From Herbinix hemicellulosilytica (GTDB taxonomy: Bacteria; Bacillota; Clostridia; Lachnospirales; Lachnospiraceae), in contig NZ_CVTD020000008.1 of NCBI RefSeq assembly GCF_002904165.1, positions 62,001 through 126,000 of the forward strand: DNA of 64,000 nucleotides. Direction: 5' to 3'. Of this stretch, positions 15,909-24,382 are shown piece by piece. The translations under genes were made by a program, and so were the position numbers. The notes under the pieces are model-generated. The model saw only the letters and a list, made by a program, of their open reading frames with translations. It had not been told where the DNA came from and searched no databases. Every line of letters starts with the position of its first letter. Within the stretch, counting starts at the first letter, position 1.

Positions 15909-17114
15909 ATGAAGAGTAAGAAAAAAATAATATATATATCATTTTCTTTAATAACTATATTGATTGTTATAATAGTAGTTTTTATTTACTACATAAAAGT
16001 TAATGATATAAGAATGACCGGAAAAGTAAGGGTGCATTCAATTTTTGCCTATACTGATCAAGGAATTACCTATAATATGGATAAATTTTTTAGATATGTT
16101 GATGCATCAAGCGGGAAAGCTGTAGTGTTATGCGATAAGCCCCATTGCAGACATATAGACTCTACATGTAATGCATATAAGGATTTTCATTTAAGAGGGC
16201 TTGCTATATATAACGGTAAACTCTTCTATGTGAAGGAAGAAAATGACCGTACATTAACTGTATATAAAGCTGATACAAACAGTACAAACAGGAAAGCAAT
16301 TGTCAAATTAAAAGAATTACAGAATAATACGGCTGCTGTATATATGGATAATTATCTTCTTTATGCTTACAGAAATTCATTTATTTATGATGATGATTCT
16401 GTCGGACCTGTTGGTGAACTGGAAAAACCGTCAGCAGGATTAGCAATAATTAATTTGCATAAACGGAAAGTAGTATACGTACCTGAAAAAGCTGATTATG
16501 ATGCTACTATTCTTCATCCTTATTTATATGATAATAAGATCTACTATTTATATCTGTATTTAGATGTAAAAATTGATTATACGAAAGATATTGCGGCAAT
16601 TGACCAGGATTATATTAATAATCATACCTACTATAGAATTTATTGCTATGACATAGCTACCAATTCTGAAACGGTCATTTTTGAAGGCAAAAATATTTCA
16701 CTTGAAGATTACAGTGAAAGTAAAGCGTTTATTGTGGAATCTTCCGGAGATTATAACAGAATATATTCGTTGGATTTGCTTACACAAGAAAAAAATCTTT
16801 TAATTGAGGAAAATGCTGATAAAAGTCTGCGCTGTTTTGCAGATGGAGATCGTATTATTTATTATAGTTATAATCGCAATGATAATAGCTCCAGATATCA
16901 TTATTATTATTACGATTTAGTATCACAATCAAAAGTTGAAATCGGAGAAAGCGATTATTTTGCTGTAATATCAGAGATTGTGAATGATAAAATATACCTG
17001 TCATTTTATGATCAGTCATCGGGTGAGTTACAACTTGGTTATATTATGAAGGATGATTTTTATGCTTTTAAATTTGATAAGGCAGTACCGTTAAAATTAG
17101 AATACAATGATTAA
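15909..17114 (+). CDS. membrane-anchored beta-rich (propeller-like) protein
   Basis: The 401-residue protein has an N-terminal anchor (residues about 7-28) and an extracytoplasmic domain of repeating beta units, for example GLAIYNGKLFYVKEENDRTLTVYKAD and DNKIYYLYLYLDV. An early three-Cys motif, LCDKPHCRHIDSTCNAY, occurs in a group of Firmicutes surface proteins of unknown role. AAGGGG precedes ATG 15909, and the gene follows the permease by 28 bp, so it is the last gene of the cluster. A scaffold, sensor or immunity function is conceivable. I do not recognise a characterised homologue. Confidence 0.6.
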   Translation: MKSKKKIIYISFSLITILIVIIVVFIYYIKVNDIRMTGKVRVHSIFAYTDQGITYNMDKFFRYVDASSGKAVVLCDKPHCRHIDSTCNAYKDFHLRGLAIYNGKLFYVKEENDRTLTVYKADTNSTNRKAIVKLKELQNNTAAVYMDNYLLYAYRNSFIYDDDSVGPVGELEKPSAGLAIINLHKRKVVYVPEKADYDATILHPYLYDNKIYYLYLYLDVKIDYTKDIAAIDQDYINNHTYYRIYCYDIATNSETVIFEGKNISLEDYSESKAFIVESSGDYNRIYSLDLLTQEKNLLIEENADKSLRCFADGDRIIYYSYNRNDNSSRYHYYYYDLVSQSKVEIGESDYFAVISEIVNDKIYLSFYDQSSGELQLGYIMKDDFYAFKFDKAVPLKLEYND

Positions 17115-17244
17115 AATTCAAGTACAGAATTTTTGCTATGTAAATAAGAAAGTAAGAGGTTTGATAATACCGGTATTAAGTATGAATAATGACAATATCT
17201 CATTTTTAAGCAAGGATGTGTCATAATTTTATAGGAGGAGTAAA

Positions 17245-18177
17245 ATGACTTTACAGCAGATAAGGTATGTAGTTGCGGTAGCCGATACAAATTCTATGAA
17301 TGAGGCGGCAAAAAGGCTGTATATATCCCAGCCGACCCTTTCCGGTGCAATTAAAGATTTAGAAGCCGAATTAAACCTTACCATATTTACCAGAACCAAT
17401 AAGGGTGTGATACTCACACCGGAGGGAGAAGAATTCCTTGGATATGCAAGACAGGTTTTAAACCAGATGGAACTGCTTGAGGGGAAATACATAGAAGGCA
17501 AGAAGATTAAGAAAAAGTTCGGGGTATCCACCCAGCATTATTCTTTTGCGGTAAAGGCGTTTGTTGATACGGTTAAAGAGTTTGATATGAATGAATATGA
17601 GTTTGCCATTCGTGAAACAAGGACAGCCGATGTTATAGCTGATGTAAAAAACGGAAAAAGTGAGATAGGCATTTTATATACAAATGAGTTTAATGAAAAA
17701 GTGATTAACAAATTGCTGAAAGAAAATCAACTGGAATTTCATCATCTGGTCAGTTGCAAAGGGTATGTATATTTGTGGAAAGGCCATCCTCTGGCATCAA
17801 AAGATAAGATAACTATGGAGGAACTTTTGGATTATCCGTGCCTTTCTTTTGAACAGGGTGACAATAATTCTTTTTATTTTGCAGAGGAAATTTTAAGTAC
17901 GTATGATTACAAAAAAACAATAAAAGCCTGTGACAGAGCAACCATGCTGAATTTGATGATTGGTATAAATGCATATACATTATGTTCGGGAATAATCTGT
18001 GAGGAGCTTAACGGCAGTGATTATTGTGCAATACCGTTAGATATAGATGTAAATATGAATATCGGTTACATTACCAGAAACCATGGTATAGTAAGTGATA
18101 TCGGTAAGAAATACATAGAGGAACTGCAAAAATATATAGGTAATTATGTTATAAAGCAGCAGGCGGAAAATTTATAA
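17245..18177 (+). CDS. LysR-family transcriptional regulator
   Basis: The 310-residue regulator has an N-terminal winged HTH (residues 1-60: TLQQIRYVVAVADTNSMNEA, then YISQPTLSGAIKDLEAELN and LTPEGEEFL). A LysR substrate-binding domain follows (about 92-295). ATG 17245 has AGGAGGAG at 17233-17240. It ends at the bidirectional hairpin 18177-18204, facing the SUMF1 lipoprotein gene. The effector cannot be read from the sequence. It is in the CysB/CynR-like size class. Confidence 0.88.
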   Translation: MTLQQIRYVVAVADTNSMNEAAKRLYISQPTLSGAIKDLEAELNLTIFTRTNKGVILTPEGEEFLGYARQVLNQMELLEGKYIEGKKIKKKFGVSTQHYSFAVKAFVDTVKEFDMNEYEFAIRETRTADVIADVKNGKSEIGILYTNEFNEKVINKLLKENQLEFHHLVSCKGYVYLWKGHPLASKDKITMEELLDYPCLSFEQGDNNSFYFAEEILSTYDYKKTIKACDRATMLNLMIGINAYTLCSGIICEELNGSDYCAIPLDIDVNMNIGYITRNHGIVSDIGKKYIEELQKYIGNYVIKQQAENL

Positions 18178-18204
18178 CCCGTAATATTTTAATATTACGG
18201 GTTA
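18177..18204. terminator. bidirectional terminator overlapping the SUMF1 gene end
   Basis: AACCCGTAATATT and AATATTACGGGTT form a near-perfect stem. It starts at the last base of the LysR gene and includes the final codons of the convergent SUMF1-lipoprotein gene (stop at 18195-18197), so its sequence is constrained by both roles. Confidence 0.75.
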
Positions 18205-19055
18205 CGGCATACACGAAAACCTGTATCAGGTCCCATACCGTTAGCTTCATATTTGCCTCGGTAGGAAAGTTCGCAGCATACCACGTCTCCCATCCAGCCT
18301 CCGCCTTTCCAGATTTTATATGCGCTGCCTTTGGCGCTGTCGGACTCCGTATACCAATCCCAGCACCATTCTCTTACATTGCCAGACATATCATAAAGGC
18401 CAAGTTCATTCGGTTTTGTGGAACCTACAGGCTTGGTTCGGTTGTTATTGCTTGCAATTTTAGGCCAACTCCAGTCACCTTTTAAGTATTCATCACCAGA
18501 ATTTCTCCAGTACCAGGCCGCTTTATCTGCGTTATCGCTTCCGCTATAAATATAATTTTTGCTTTTTTGTCCGCCGCTTGCGGCATATTCCCATTCGGCT
18601 TCCGTCGGCAGGCGATAACCGTTGGCGTTTTCATTAATGGTTACCGTCCATTTGATATCATCGTATTCGCTTATATTAAAAGGATCTTTTGATGTTTTAT
18701 CTATGTTGTAATACGGCTCCAACCCTTCTTTTATACTTCTTTTGTTGCAATATTCTATAGCATCATACCAGCTTACATTTTCAACAGGATAGTTATCCCC
18801 TTTGAATTCGGAAGGGTTATCACCCATTATCATTTTCCATTCATATTGTGTAATTTCGTATTTGCTGATATAAAAATCATTTATGACTATATCTTTTCCG
18901 TAAAAAGTGGAATTTTTATTTACAAAGGTACCGCCTTCTACAAATACCATTTCATTGGTAATATTTTCATCAGTGGATGCCTTTTTTGATGTCTTACGGG
19001 TGCAGCCACCCAGAATTAATATTGATATCAGAATTAATAAAAGAACTTTTTTCAT
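18195..19055 (-). CDS. SUMF1/FGE-fold lipoprotein
   Basis: The 286-residue surface lipoprotein (lipobox LGGC, Cys18) has a formylglycine-generating-enzyme fold from about residue 35: MVFVEGGTF, YEITQYEWKMIMG, YPVENVSWYDAIEYCN, YRLPTEAEWEYAA, GLYDMSGNVREWCWDWY and a final TGFRVCR. True FGEs bind copper with two Cys near the end. Here the region reads GGGWMGDVVCCELSYRG, where only one Cys appears to align and the other is Gly, so catalysis is doubtful and a binding role is more likely. AAGGAG precedes the start. It lies 138 bp downstream of the xylanase gene on the same strand. Confidence 0.8.
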   Translation of the reverse strand: MKKVLLLILISILILGGCTRKTSKKASTDENITNEMVFVEGGTFVNKNSTFYGKDIVINDFYISKYEITQYEWKMIMGDNPSEFKGDNYPVENVSWYDAIEYCNKRSIKEGLEPYYNIDKTSKDPFNISEYDDIKWTVTINENANGYRLPTEAEWEYAASGGQKSKNYIYSGSDNADKAAWYWRNSGDEYLKGDWSWPKIASNNNRTKPVGSTKPNELGLYDMSGNVREWCWDWYTESDSAKGSAYKIWKGGGWMGDVVCCELSYRGKYEANGMGPDTGFRVCRNP

Positions 19056-19099
19056 TGGTATATCTCCTTCTGAAGATGCTTTCTAATTATAATATATAT

Positions 19100-19118
19100 T
19101 CAAACAGTATGTAGGCAG
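19100..19118 (+). repeat. left copy of the 19-bp inverted repeat flanking the xylanase gene
   Basis: TCAAACAGTATGTAGGCAG is exactly complementary to 19867-19885. This copy lies upstream of the SUMF1 gene next to a minus-strand TATAAT-like -10 (about 19086-19095). Confidence 0.8.
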
Positions 19119-19193
19119 TTAAGTCAAGGTTTTATGTTACCGGATGCTTGTCCGGTTTTAGCCAAGTGGCCATATTGCGCTAGAGGTATTATA

Positions 19194-19832
19194 CTACCAT
19201 ACGGTTACGTTAGCGCTTCCGCTGCTTTGATAGCCTTCAACGGCCATAACCTGATATGACCAGCTGCTTCCCAGATATAATCCTCTGCTCGCCCATGCGT
19301 TGACATGGTTAGCAAATGTGATTGACACATTGCTTCCTGTCGGCCGCTTGGAAGTACGTACGCTCCAATACTGAGCGAAAGTCTGGGTTCCGTCTATGGA
19401 CGGAGCATTGTATCTCATAGTTCTGTATATATCATATGTTCCGCCGTCACTGTATACAGTTCCCAGAGAATTTGATCCGGGTGGACGCCAATTGCCCCAA
19501 CTGTCTACTACATAATATTCAATAAGAGCATTTCTTGTCCATCCATAAAGGGTAAGATAACCGTTGCCTGAAGGAGCCCAGACACCGGCATTATAATTGA
19601 TTACCCTGTTGGGGCTTCCGGTAGCCCAACCTTTACCTACTACAAAGTTACCGCAATTGTACCAATTGACGCTGAAATTACCGCCTGATCCGTTAACGGC
19701 GTTAACATAGCCGCCGCCGTCGGTCCAATACTGCCAGTATGTATTGGCATATGCATTACCGGCAAGCATTGTTGAAATGCAGAGCGATGCAGCGAAAATT
19801 AATGCAATTGCTTTTCTTAATTTTTTACTCAT
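19194..19832 (-). CDS. GH11 endo-1,4-beta-xylanase, secreted
   Basis: The 212-residue precursor has a signal peptide (cleavage after GNAYA, about residue 30) and a single GH11 jelly-roll domain without a carbohydrate-binding module. Both catalytic glutamates are visible: the nucleophile in [12 protein letters not shown] and the acid/base in [11 protein letters not shown]. Other hallmarks are [24 protein letters not shown] and TFAQYWSVR. It cleaves internal xylan bonds outside the cell. Start ATG at 19830-19832 is chosen because GGAGG lies just before it; a longer frame would begin upstream of that site. The gene is visibly more GC-rich than its neighbours and is bracketed by a 19-bp inverted repeat, hinting at transfer. 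Confidence 0.95.
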   Translation of the reverse strand: MSKKLRKAIALIFAASLCISTMLAGNAYANTYWQYWTDGGGYVNAVNGSGGNFSVNWYNCGNFVVGKGWATGSPNRVINYNAGVWAPSGNGYLTLYGWTRNALIEYYVVDSWGNWRPPGSNSLGTVYSDGGTYDIYRTMRYNAPSIDGTQTFAQYWSVRTSKRPTGSNVSITFANHVNAWASRGLYLGSSWSYQVMAVEGYQSSGSANVTVW

Positions 19833-19866
19833 ATTTTTCCTCCTTCCAATATCCAAATATTTGCCC

Positions 19867-19885
19867 CTGCCTACATACTGTTTGA
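19867..19885 (-). repeat. right copy of the 19-bp inverted repeat flanking the xylanase gene
   Basis: Exact inverse complement of 19100-19118, lying 35 bp upstream of the xylanase start codon. Confidence 0.8.
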
Positions 19886-20375
19886 GTCAGGGATGTTAAG
19901 GAAGTTTAAAGAGTAATATTTGACAAAAAGAGTAAAATATTTACACGCAAATATAATATAACACATATTGGAAAAATATGCAATATTTATATAATAAAAA
20001 TTTTTTTTGATTGGATTTGCAGTAAGAATATATGAAAAAAGTCTAAAAATTATAAATTAAAATAGTTAAAATTGATAGATATTAAATTTTTGCTTTAAAT
20101 ATATTAGTCATTTTAAACAATTCAATATATATTCGTGAAAAAATATACAAATCATAAAATATTAGTTGATATTTCAAAAATTGATATAATTTGACATAAT
20201 GAAAATAAAATGGGAAAAAATGAAATTTAAAACTTTTTAAATTTTTGTAAAAAGGCTTTAAATTTCGATAGATTGTGATAAAATAGTATAGCGTTTATCA
20301 GATTTCGATAAATATAAGATAAAACGCTTATGAAACCCTTGTGTTTGTTAATTTGATTTGAAATGAGGAGTATAT
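19886..20375. other. AT-rich divergent region between xylanase and LCP genes
   Basis: About 490 bp with no coding frame. AGCGTTTATC and GATAAAACGCT near 20291-20329 form an inverted repeat close to the LCP promoter, and TTTCGATA occurs twice (around 20265 and 20305). Confidence 0.4.
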
Positions 20376-21530
20376 ATGTATGATAATGATAAAAAGACGG
20401 AAGAATTACTAAAGCAGCAAGTTCTTGAGATAATGAACGAGGATAAAAATTCCCGTATAAACAATAAATCAGGTAAAAAGAACAAAGGAAAAAAGAAAAA
20501 GAAACGGATCTTTAAATATGTTGCTATTCCATTTTTATTGATATTGACTATGCTTATACTTGTTATAGGCACCAAACCCGGACGAAGCATACTTTATAAA
20601 ACCGCAAGTAAATTTGTATACAGTAATATTAAAAAGGGGGAACCCAAAGAAGAAGAGAAAGAGGATTTCAAGCACGAACAAAAGGCCGATAATGTTGTTT
20701 GGGAGGATTATGTATACAATTTTCTGATATTTGGCGTCGAAGAGATAGGGGGAGCCAAAAATACGGATGCCATGTTAATCGGTTCCATCAATAAAAAGGA
20801 CGGCAAGATAACACTTACTTCTCTGCTTAGAGACAGTTATGTTGATATCCCTGGATATAAGGCAAACAAGCTTAATTCTGCTTTTTCCAAAGGCGGAGTA
20901 GATCTTTTGATAGAAACTATAGAGAAGAACTATAAGATACAGATTGACGGTTATGCTTATGTCAACTTTGAGTCCTTTGAAAAACTGGTGGATATGCTTG
21001 GCGGTGTTACTATAGAGCTTGGTAAAGAAGAGGCGGCATATCTTAATAAAACCAACTATATTTCTAAGAAAGAAAACAGAAATGTAAAACCCGGAGTTAA
21101 TAAACTTAACGGAAACCAGGTAATGGGTTATGTAAGGGTAAGAAAAGTTAAAACTTTGGGTGGTGCCAATTATGATTACGGCCGTGTTGTACGTCAGCAA
21201 AGGGTATTAAAAGCAATGTTTGACAGTCTGATGTCAACTAAGAATCTTTTTAAGATCATTCCTATCGGCAAGGAAGCTCTAAGCTATGTAACAACCGATT
21301 TAAGCCAAAAACAGATTGAAATATTGATGGAGGCGGTAATTGAAAATAAGATTACAACTCTTGAAACATCCAGGATACCCGTTGACGGGGCATTTGAAGC
21401 GCCAAAAAAGTATAACGGTATCGGTTATCCTATAGTTCTTGACTGGGACAAGAACTTAATAGAGATGTATAAATTTATTTTCGGATATACGGAAGAAGAA
21501 GCTTTGGCTGCTCTTGAAAGAGTAAAATAA
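20376..21530 (+). CDS. LytR-CpsA-Psr (LCP) family cell-wall transferase
   Basis: The 384-residue protein has a Lys-rich cytoplasmic tail, one membrane helix (about residues 50-68) and an extracytoplasmic LCP domain (about 115-300). LCP enzymes attach teichoic acids or other anionic glycopolymers to peptidoglycan from a polyprenyl-phosphate carrier. Visible motifs are NTDAMLIGSIN, LTSLLRDSYVDIPG, NKLNSAF and DYGRVVRQQRVLKAM with its conserved Arg residues. ATG 20376 follows GAGGAG. It is a single-gene unit closed by a strong terminator. Confidence 0.92.
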   Translation: MYDNDKKTEELLKQQVLEIMNEDKNSRINNKSGKKNKGKKKKKRIFKYVAIPFLLILTMLILVIGTKPGRSILYKTASKFVYSNIKKGEPKEEEKEDFKHEQKADNVVWEDYVYNFLIFGVEEIGGAKNTDAMLIGSINKKDGKITLTSLLRDSYVDIPGYKANKLNSAFSKGGVDLLIETIEKNYKIQIDGYAYVNFESFEKLVDMLGGVTIELGKEEAAYLNKTNYISKKENRNVKPGVNKLNGNQVMGYVRVRKVKTLGGANYDYGRVVRQQRVLKAMFDSLMSTKNLFKIIPIGKEALSYVTTDLSQKQIEILMEAVIENKITTLETSRIPVDGAFEAPKKYNGIGYPIVLDWDKNLIEMYKFIFGYTEEEALAALERVK

Positions 21531-21593
21531 TTTAGGCTGACAGATGATTTAAAACTAATATAATCATAATTAACAGCGGTTTATGATTGATAT

Positions 21594-21632
21594 AAAGCTC
21601 TTTGCCAAATAAGGACTGGCAAAGAGCTTTTT
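21594..21632 (+). terminator. terminator after the LCP gene
   Basis: Perfect 14-bp stem (21594-21607 with 21617-21630) followed by T residues. Confidence 0.9.
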
Positions 21633-21847
21633 TGCAATAAGAATGAAAAATAAAATTTGTCAATTTATATTTTGTAGACCGGAATATTATTTATTCTAAA
21701 TTATTTGGTGATAATAACGTATTGACAGCATAAAAACCAAGGTTTAGACTAATATTGTTGGCGTATTTTGATAGGGTTTGGATTAAGAATACGAATTTTA
21801 AAGGCACTTGGAACAATTAAATTATATTATGAAAAGAAAGGAGCGAG

Positions 21848-21943
21848 ATGATAACAATGGACGCTGGCAGTAGTAATGGCATACCGGACCGAAGTTTCAA
21901 TACAACTTTATATTGGACTGCGGAAGCGTCCGTTTGTTATTGA
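21848..21943 (+). CDS. 31-residue leader peptide upstream of mgtE
   Basis: AAGGAG (21838-21843) lies 4 bases before ATG 21848. The frame encodes MITMDAGSSNGIPDRSF, then 14 further residues ending SVCY, with TGA at 21941-21943. The stop sits exactly at the 3' arm of a terminator hairpin, so a translating ribosome would block terminator folding. This is the layout of a translation-controlled attenuator. It resembles MgtL of Salmonella in concept only, not in sequence. The frame could also be chance inside a metal-sensing RNA. Confidence 0.45.
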   Translation: MITMDAGSSNGIPDRSFNTTLYWTAEASVCY

Positions 21944-21957
21944 CGCTTCGGTCTTTT
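21859..21957 (+). promoter_or_regulatory. candidate attenuator/riboswitch controlling mgtE
   Basis: Three pairings compete. GGACGC (21859-21864) can pair with GCGTCC (21926-21931). GAAGCGTC (21923-21930) pairs with GACGCTTC (21942-21949) next to a T-run at 21953-21957. GACCGAAG (21887-21894) pairs with CTTCGGTC (21947-21954), also followed by the T-run. Overlapping arms mean only one state can form at a time. I do not see the M-box consensus. Mg2+ as the signal is inferred from the downstream gene. Confidence 0.5.
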
Positions 21958-21984
21958 TGTGCCTTTACTCCTGCCAAGTATGGC

Positions 21985-22004
21985 CAAGTATAGCAATATA
22001 CTTG
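21985..22004 (+). promoter_or_regulatory. perfect hairpin just upstream of the mgtE ribosome site
   Basis: CAAGTATA-GCAA-TATACTTG is a perfect 8-bp hairpin with a GNRA loop. It ends about 14 bases before the mgtE Shine-Dalgarno sequence and could modulate ribosome access or mRNA stability. Confidence 0.45.
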
Positions 22005-22032
22005 AGTTATGCTTTGGAAGGAGGTAAATTAA

Positions 22033-23385
22033 ATGATTAAAACAACAGATTTAGAAAATCAGATTATTGAATTATTAGAAGGAAAAAAATACAAAGAACT
22101 AAAAGAAATCATATCAACTATCAATCCCTATGACTTGGCTGCATTGTTTGAGGATTTGCCGGAGAAAAATATTATTTTATTGTTCCGGTTACTGCCCAAA
22201 GATCTGGCAGCTGAAACATTTGTAGAGATGAATCCGGAGCACCAGAAAACTTTGATTGAAAGCTTTTCTGATGTTGAGCTGAAAGAAGTGATTGACGAGT
22301 TATATATCGATGACATGGTATATTTAATAGAAGAAATGCCGGCCAATGTCGTTAAACGTATTCTTAAAAACTCATCGGAATATGACCGTAAGATAATTAA
22401 CCAGATCTTAAACTATCCCCAGGATTCTGCCGGAAGCATAATGACAACGGAGTTTGTCAGCCTGCGTTCTGACATGACCATAGCCGATGCCATTAAAAGA
22501 ATACGGCAGATCGGTTTGGACAGTGAAACGTTTGATACCTGTTATGTTACCGATAATGTAAATCATTTAATAGGGTATATTACTATTCGGACAATTATTC
22601 TCTCCGATGATAACAGTAAAATAGAGGACTTAATGGAGACAAACGTCATATCTGTAAATACCCATGATGATCAGGAAGAAGTGGCCCATCTATTCGGTAA
22701 ATACGACTTGACCGTTCTCCCGGTAGTTGATAACGACAACAGACTGGTAGGAATTGTTACGGTAGACGATGCATGGGATGTATTGGAGAAGGAAACAACA
22801 GAAGATATCGAATTGATGGCTGCTATAACCCCTTCGGATACCCCATATCTTAAGAAAACGATATTTGAAATTTGGAGAAGCCGTATGCCGTGGCTGCTTC
22901 TTTTAATGATATCTGCTACATTTACAGGCCTTATCATAACCCGTTTTGAAGATGCACTAAAAGCATATGTGGTTCTGACTGCATATATACCTATGCTTAT
23001 GGACACCGGAGGAAACTCGGGAAGCCAATCTTCGGTTACTATAATCAGAGGACTTTCTTTAAATGAAATAGAATTTGGAGATATTCTTAAGGTTTTGTGG
23101 AAAGAATCTAGAGTAGCAATGCTATGTGGAATAACTTTAGCGGTAGTAAATTTTGCAAAACTGATGGTGTTTGACAAGGTAGGATTTGGGGTGGCTGTGG
23201 TTGTAAACTTAACTTTGTTACTAACAGTAATTATTGCTAAAATGGTAGGTTCAACCCTTCCTATGCTGGCTAAAAAGATAGGATTTGATCCTGCCGTAAT
23301 GGCTAGCCCATTCATAACTACAATAGTTGATGCTATTTCTTTGATATTATATTTTGCTATCACCGGTATGATACTCGGTCTGTGA
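22033..23385 (+). CDS. mgtE: MgtE magnesium transporter
   Basis: The 450-residue protein has the full MgtE plan: N-terminal superhelical domain (about residues 20-125, with LPEKN and LLPKDLAAE repeats), tandem CBS domains (about 135-255) that sense Mg2+, a connecting helix, and a five-helix pore domain from about 285. The pore signature MLMDTGGNSGSQSS and the FDPAVMASPF segment with the conserved Asp of the ion path are present. It is a Mg2+-gated channel in the cytoplasmic membrane. ATG 22033 has GGAGG at 22019-22023. It is preceded by the leader/attenuator region and followed 41 bp later by an aldo-keto reductase gene. Confidence 0.95.
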   Translation: MIKTTDLENQIIELLEGKKYKELKEIISTINPYDLAALFEDLPEKNIILLFRLLPKDLAAETFVEMNPEHQKTLIESFSDVELKEVIDELYIDDMVYLIEEMPANVVKRILKNSSEYDRKIINQILNYPQDSAGSIMTTEFVSLRSDMTIADAIKRIRQIGLDSETFDTCYVTDNVNHLIGYITIRTIILSDDNSKIEDLMETNVISVNTHDDQEEVAHLFGKYDLTVLPVVDNDNRLVGIVTVDDAWDVLEKETTEDIELMAAITPSDTPYLKKTIFEIWRSRMPWLLLLMISATFTGLIITRFEDALKAYVVLTAYIPMLMDTGGNSGSQSSVTIIRGLSLNEIEFGDILKVLWKESRVAMLCGITLAVVNFAKLMVFDKVGFGVAVVVNLTLLLTVIIAKMVGSTLPMLAKKIGFDPAVMASPFITTIVDAISLILYFAITGMILGL

Positions 23386-23426
23386 GAGGATCTGATACCT
23401 GTTTGCTATGTTAGTGGGGTGTACCT

Positions 23427-24230
23427 ATGGTCTTACAGGAAACATTTATTTTAAAAAACGGAGTAAAGATACCCAAGATCGGACTTGGTACCTGGCAGAT
23501 ACCTAACGGCAAGGAAGCTTATAATTCCGTAAAATGGGCATTGGAAGTCGGCTACAGGCATATAGATACTGCCATGGCCTATGGGAATGAAGAAAGTGTA
23601 GGCAGGGCTATAAAAGATTCGGGTATACCGAGAGAAGAGATATTTGTAACGACAAAACTGCCTGCCGAAAAGAAAGGTTATGACATAGCCCATGAATGCT
23701 TCAAAAAATCCCTTGAAGCTTTAGGTTTGGATTATATCGACTTGTATTTGATACATGCTCCCTGGCCGTGGGATAGGATAGGACTTGATTGCACTGAAGG
23801 CAATATAGAAAGCTGGAAAGCTTTCGAGGAAATCTATGACAGCGGTAAGGCAAAAGCTATAGGAATATCAAATTTTGAACCGAAGCATATAAGGCCTATC
23901 CTTGAAATGTGCAAACATGTGCCTATGGTAAACCAGATTCGTTTCCATATAGGTGAACGTCAGGAAGAAACGGTAGAATTTTGTGCCAAACATGATATTT
24001 TAATTACAGCATATTCTCCGCTGGCTACCGGACGTATTCTTAATAGGAAAGAAATTGTGGATATGGCAAATAAGTATAAAGTAACCGCCGCCCAGCTTTG
24101 CATAAGATATTGTTTGCAGAAAGATACTGTAGTTATACCTAAGTCCACAAAAAAAGAACGTATCATATCAAATGCTAATGTAGACTTTATTATTGATGAT
24201 GAGGATATGAAGGTTCTGGATAGGTTATAA
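23427..24230 (+). CDS. aldo-keto reductase
   Basis: The 267-residue cytosolic NAD(P)H-dependent oxidoreductase has the AKR TIM-barrel. The catalytic tetrad is visible as Asp in GYRHIDTAMAYGNE with the following Tyr, Lys in TTKLP and His in YLIHAPWP. The cofactor-binding end is VVIPKSTKKERIISNANV. It resembles the AKR5-type 2,5-diketo-gluconate/methylglyoxal reductase group, but substrate cannot be set by eye. It is about 10 residues short of the usual C-terminal loop. Start ATG 23427 follows GTGGGG, a modest ribosome site. Probably cotranscribed with mgtE. Confidence 0.88.
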   Translation: MVLQETFILKNGVKIPKIGLGTWQIPNGKEAYNSVKWALEVGYRHIDTAMAYGNEESVGRAIKDSGIPREEIFVTTKLPAEKKGYDIAHECFKKSLEALGLDYIDLYLIHAPWPWDRIGLDCTEGNIESWKAFEEIYDSGKAKAIGISNFEPKHIRPILEMCKHVPMVNQIRFHIGERQEETVEFCAKHDILITAYSPLATGRILNRKEIVDMANKYKVTAAQLCIRYCLQKDTVVIPKSTKKERIISNANVDFIIDDEDMKVLDRL

Positions 24231-24331
24231 GTCTGCTTTTCGTAAATTCTGCAAGAGCAGTAAATATGAATTTATATAAAAAATCTTAATAAAGTATGTA
24301 TTATAATAGTTGATAGAGTAAGCAATTATAT

Positions 24332-24369
24332 AACTCCCGGTGCCTCGTTTAAATATGGCATCGGGAGTT
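24332..24369. terminator. bidirectional terminator between aldo-keto reductase and ABC operon
   Basis: AACTCCCGGTGCC pairs with GGCATCGGGAGTT across a short loop. It serves the convergent genes on both sides. Confidence 0.75.
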
Positions 24370-24382
24370 GTATTATAATAAC

